This document shows, piece after piece, positions 62,862 to 64,000 of a stretch of DNA of 64,000 nucleotides; the stretch's first letter is position 1, and each line of letters begins with the position of its first letter. The notes beneath the pieces were generated by a model. That model was given only the letters and a program-made list of their open reading frames with translations, did no database searches and was not told where the DNA came from. Made by a program: the position numbers and the translations under genes. Source of the stretch: Saccharospirillum mangrovi. GTDB taxonomy: Bacteria; Pseudomonadota; Gammaproteobacteria; Pseudomonadales; Natronospirillaceae. Location of the stretch: positions 680,001 through 744,000 of the forward strand of contig NZ_CP031415.1 in NCBI RefSeq assembly GCF_003367315.1, given 5' to 3'.

Positions 62862-64000
62862 ATGAAAACAATAAGAAGGATGCTGTTGGCGGCGCTGGTG
62901 TCGCTGGCCGCCGTGCCCGCCGCTTTCGCCCTGAATGGGCCGGGCTTGGGCAATCTCAACTACAACGCCAATGAGCTGTACCAGCGCATTTCGATGGTCG
63001 ATGGCTCGCTCGGCATTCCCAACAATTCCAACGACCCGGCGGCCGCGTTTGGCTTGAACCTGGGTTATATGTACAACGGTTATTTCGTTGGCATCTTCGC
63101 GCCAGACCACGGCCATTCGTCCGGCGGCTGGTTGGTGTTGGACGTTTCCGACCCGCGCAACCCGACTCAGGTAGCGCGCAAATACGATTCCACCTACAGC
63201 TTTGGCGACGCCTATAACGGCTACAGCAACGGCCAGCAGGACCCACACTTTTTAGGTGAAACCGGCGATTTCCGCGAAAACCACGGCACCGGCTTTTCCA
63301 TTCAGGATGGCCGCTTCTACGCCGCCATTCCCACCGGCTATGGCGTGGAAATCTGGGATTTCACCGACGTCGGCCCCGGCGTGCCGCCGGTGCGCGTCAC
63401 CGCCTTCGACATTCCCAACATCGCCGCCGGCGATTACACCAACACCTCCTGGCAACTGACCTGGCAAGCGCCGTACCTGTACGTCGCCAATGCCAACCAG
63501 GGCATCACGGTGATCGACACCAGCGACATCAACAATCTGGAAATCGTCAGCCGCACGCCGATTTCTTTGCTCGGCGGTTTCCGCATCGGGCCGATCTTCG
63601 CCATGGGCAACCACATGATCGTGTCGAGCATGGACACCAACGGCCGCGTCGCCAGCATCGACATCAGCGACCCCGGCCAGCCGCAACTGCTGGCAACCTA
63701 CGCGCCCGGCCAGCGTTTTTACGCCGTCTGTTTCAACGGCTCGCAAGTGATGTTCACCAACCGTGGCACACCGGCCTATATGCAGGTGGTCGATATCAGC
63801 GACCCATCGCAGTTTGTCGAACTGAGCAAAAACGAACTGCGCATCGACGAAGCGCTCTATTGCGCCACCCAGGGCGACCGCTATTTCTCCGGCAACCAGG
63901 AAGACGTCAGCGTCATCGATATGAGCACCCCGGCCGATCCGGTTTTGCTGGGCGAGGGCAATTTGGGTGTCGGTGGCGGCAGCGACCACGGTCAGGTGTC
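62862..64000 (+). CDS. LVIVD-repeat (beta-propeller) exported protein, runs off the window
   Basis: At least 379 codons are open to the window end; the stop is beyond it. It has a signal peptide (KTIRRMLLAALVSLAAVPAAFA) and AAGGAG before ATG 62862. Repeated LxVVDISDPxxP units (WLVLDVSDPRNPTQVA, ITVIDTSDINNLEIVS, VASIDISDPGQPQLLA, MQVVDISDPSQFVEL, VSVIDMSTPADPVLL) mark an LVIVD propeller. Function is unknown; it follows the lactonase gene in the same direction with 144 bases between. Confidence 0.8.
   Translation, partial: MKTIRRMLLAALVSLAAVPAAFALNGPGLGNLNYNANELYQRISMVDGSLGIPNNSNDPAAAFGLNLGYMYNGYFVGIFAPDHGHSSGGWLVLDVSDPRNPTQVARKYDSTYSFGDAYNGYSNGQQDPHFLGETGDFRENHGTGFSIQDGRFYAAIPTGYGVEIWDFTDVGPGVPPVRVTAFDIPNIAAGDYTNTSWQLTWQAPYLYVANANQGITVIDTSDINNLEIVSRTPISLLGGFRIGPIFAMGNHMIVSSMDTNGRVASIDISDPGQPQLLATYAPGQRFYAVCFNGSQVMFTNRGTPAYMQVVDISDPSQFVELSKNELRIDEALYCATQGDRYFSGNQEDVSVIDMSTPADPVLLGEGNLGVGGGSDHGQV

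Overview
The window reads as a chromosomal segment of a GC-rich, Gram-negative gammaproteobacterium. The evidence is an LPS Kdo transferase (waaA), Tat-exported PhoX, PilT twitching motility, a chemoreceptor, c-di-GMP signalling, and the conserved block yggS-proC-yggT-metX-metW-DUF4426-rdgB-hemW-waaA seen in pseudomonads and Oceanospirillales. The many ABC/TRAP uptake systems, the vanillate demethylase and the dispersed palindromic repeats suggest a marine or saline heterotroph of the Oceanospirillales type; this is inference. No rRNA, tRNA, CRISPR, insertion sequence or prophage was seen.

Layout. 1-2742 (minus): molybdate transporter modABC followed by a truncated SMP-30/gluconolactonase gene. 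2887-5975 (plus): an FMN alpha-hydroxy-acid dehydrogenase, a compact winged-helix + nucleotidyltransferase cassette preceded by a perfect inverted repeat (toxin-antitoxin-like), and a carboxylesterase. 5982-10755: drug-type ABC exporter, diguanylate cyclase, chemoreceptor. 11129-13870: NMT1/THI5-type ABC importer with an internal terminator. 13925-18218 (minus): PhoX phosphatase with an apparent PhoB box, and a large exported protein of uncertain role. 18427-23264: TrkH with a truncated KdpD-like kinase and KdpE, a leader-like region with a 15-codon ORF and stacked hairpins, then rsgA. 23653-33437: cold-shock protein, lipoprotein, the conserved housekeeping block, pilT. 33445-36211 (minus): lone receiver domain, Zur-type regulator, glycerol-3-phosphate dehydrogenase.

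36284-42102 is an aromatic-acid locus: divergent vanR, vanAB and a TRAP transporter behind two copies of a TTGGATCCAA operator. 42218-46708 holds a small exported COG4315 protein, an ECF sigma/anti-sigma pair, an Hsp20 gene with a ROSE-like RNA thermometer, a TrmK-type methyltransferase and an MFS transporter.

47056-64000 is a long catabolic region. A ribose-type ABC importer, SorC regulator, aldo/keto reductase, FAD polyol-phosphate dehydrogenase, DhnA/LsrF-type aldolase and FGGY kinase form one putative polyol/sugar pathway. It is followed by an iron-dependent alcohol dehydrogenase, a CoA-acylating semialdehyde dehydrogenase, a tautomerase, an IclR regulator, an SMP-30 lactonase and an LVIVD-repeat protein that runs off the end. 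A 17-bp palindrome TGAGA-N7-TCTCA lies just upstream of the -35 element of both the importer promoter and the SMP-30 promoter, and a looser TGAG/CTCA palindrome precedes the alcohol dehydrogenase, so these units probably form one regulon. This region is the best candidate for an undescribed pathway; its substrate cannot be read from sequence alone.
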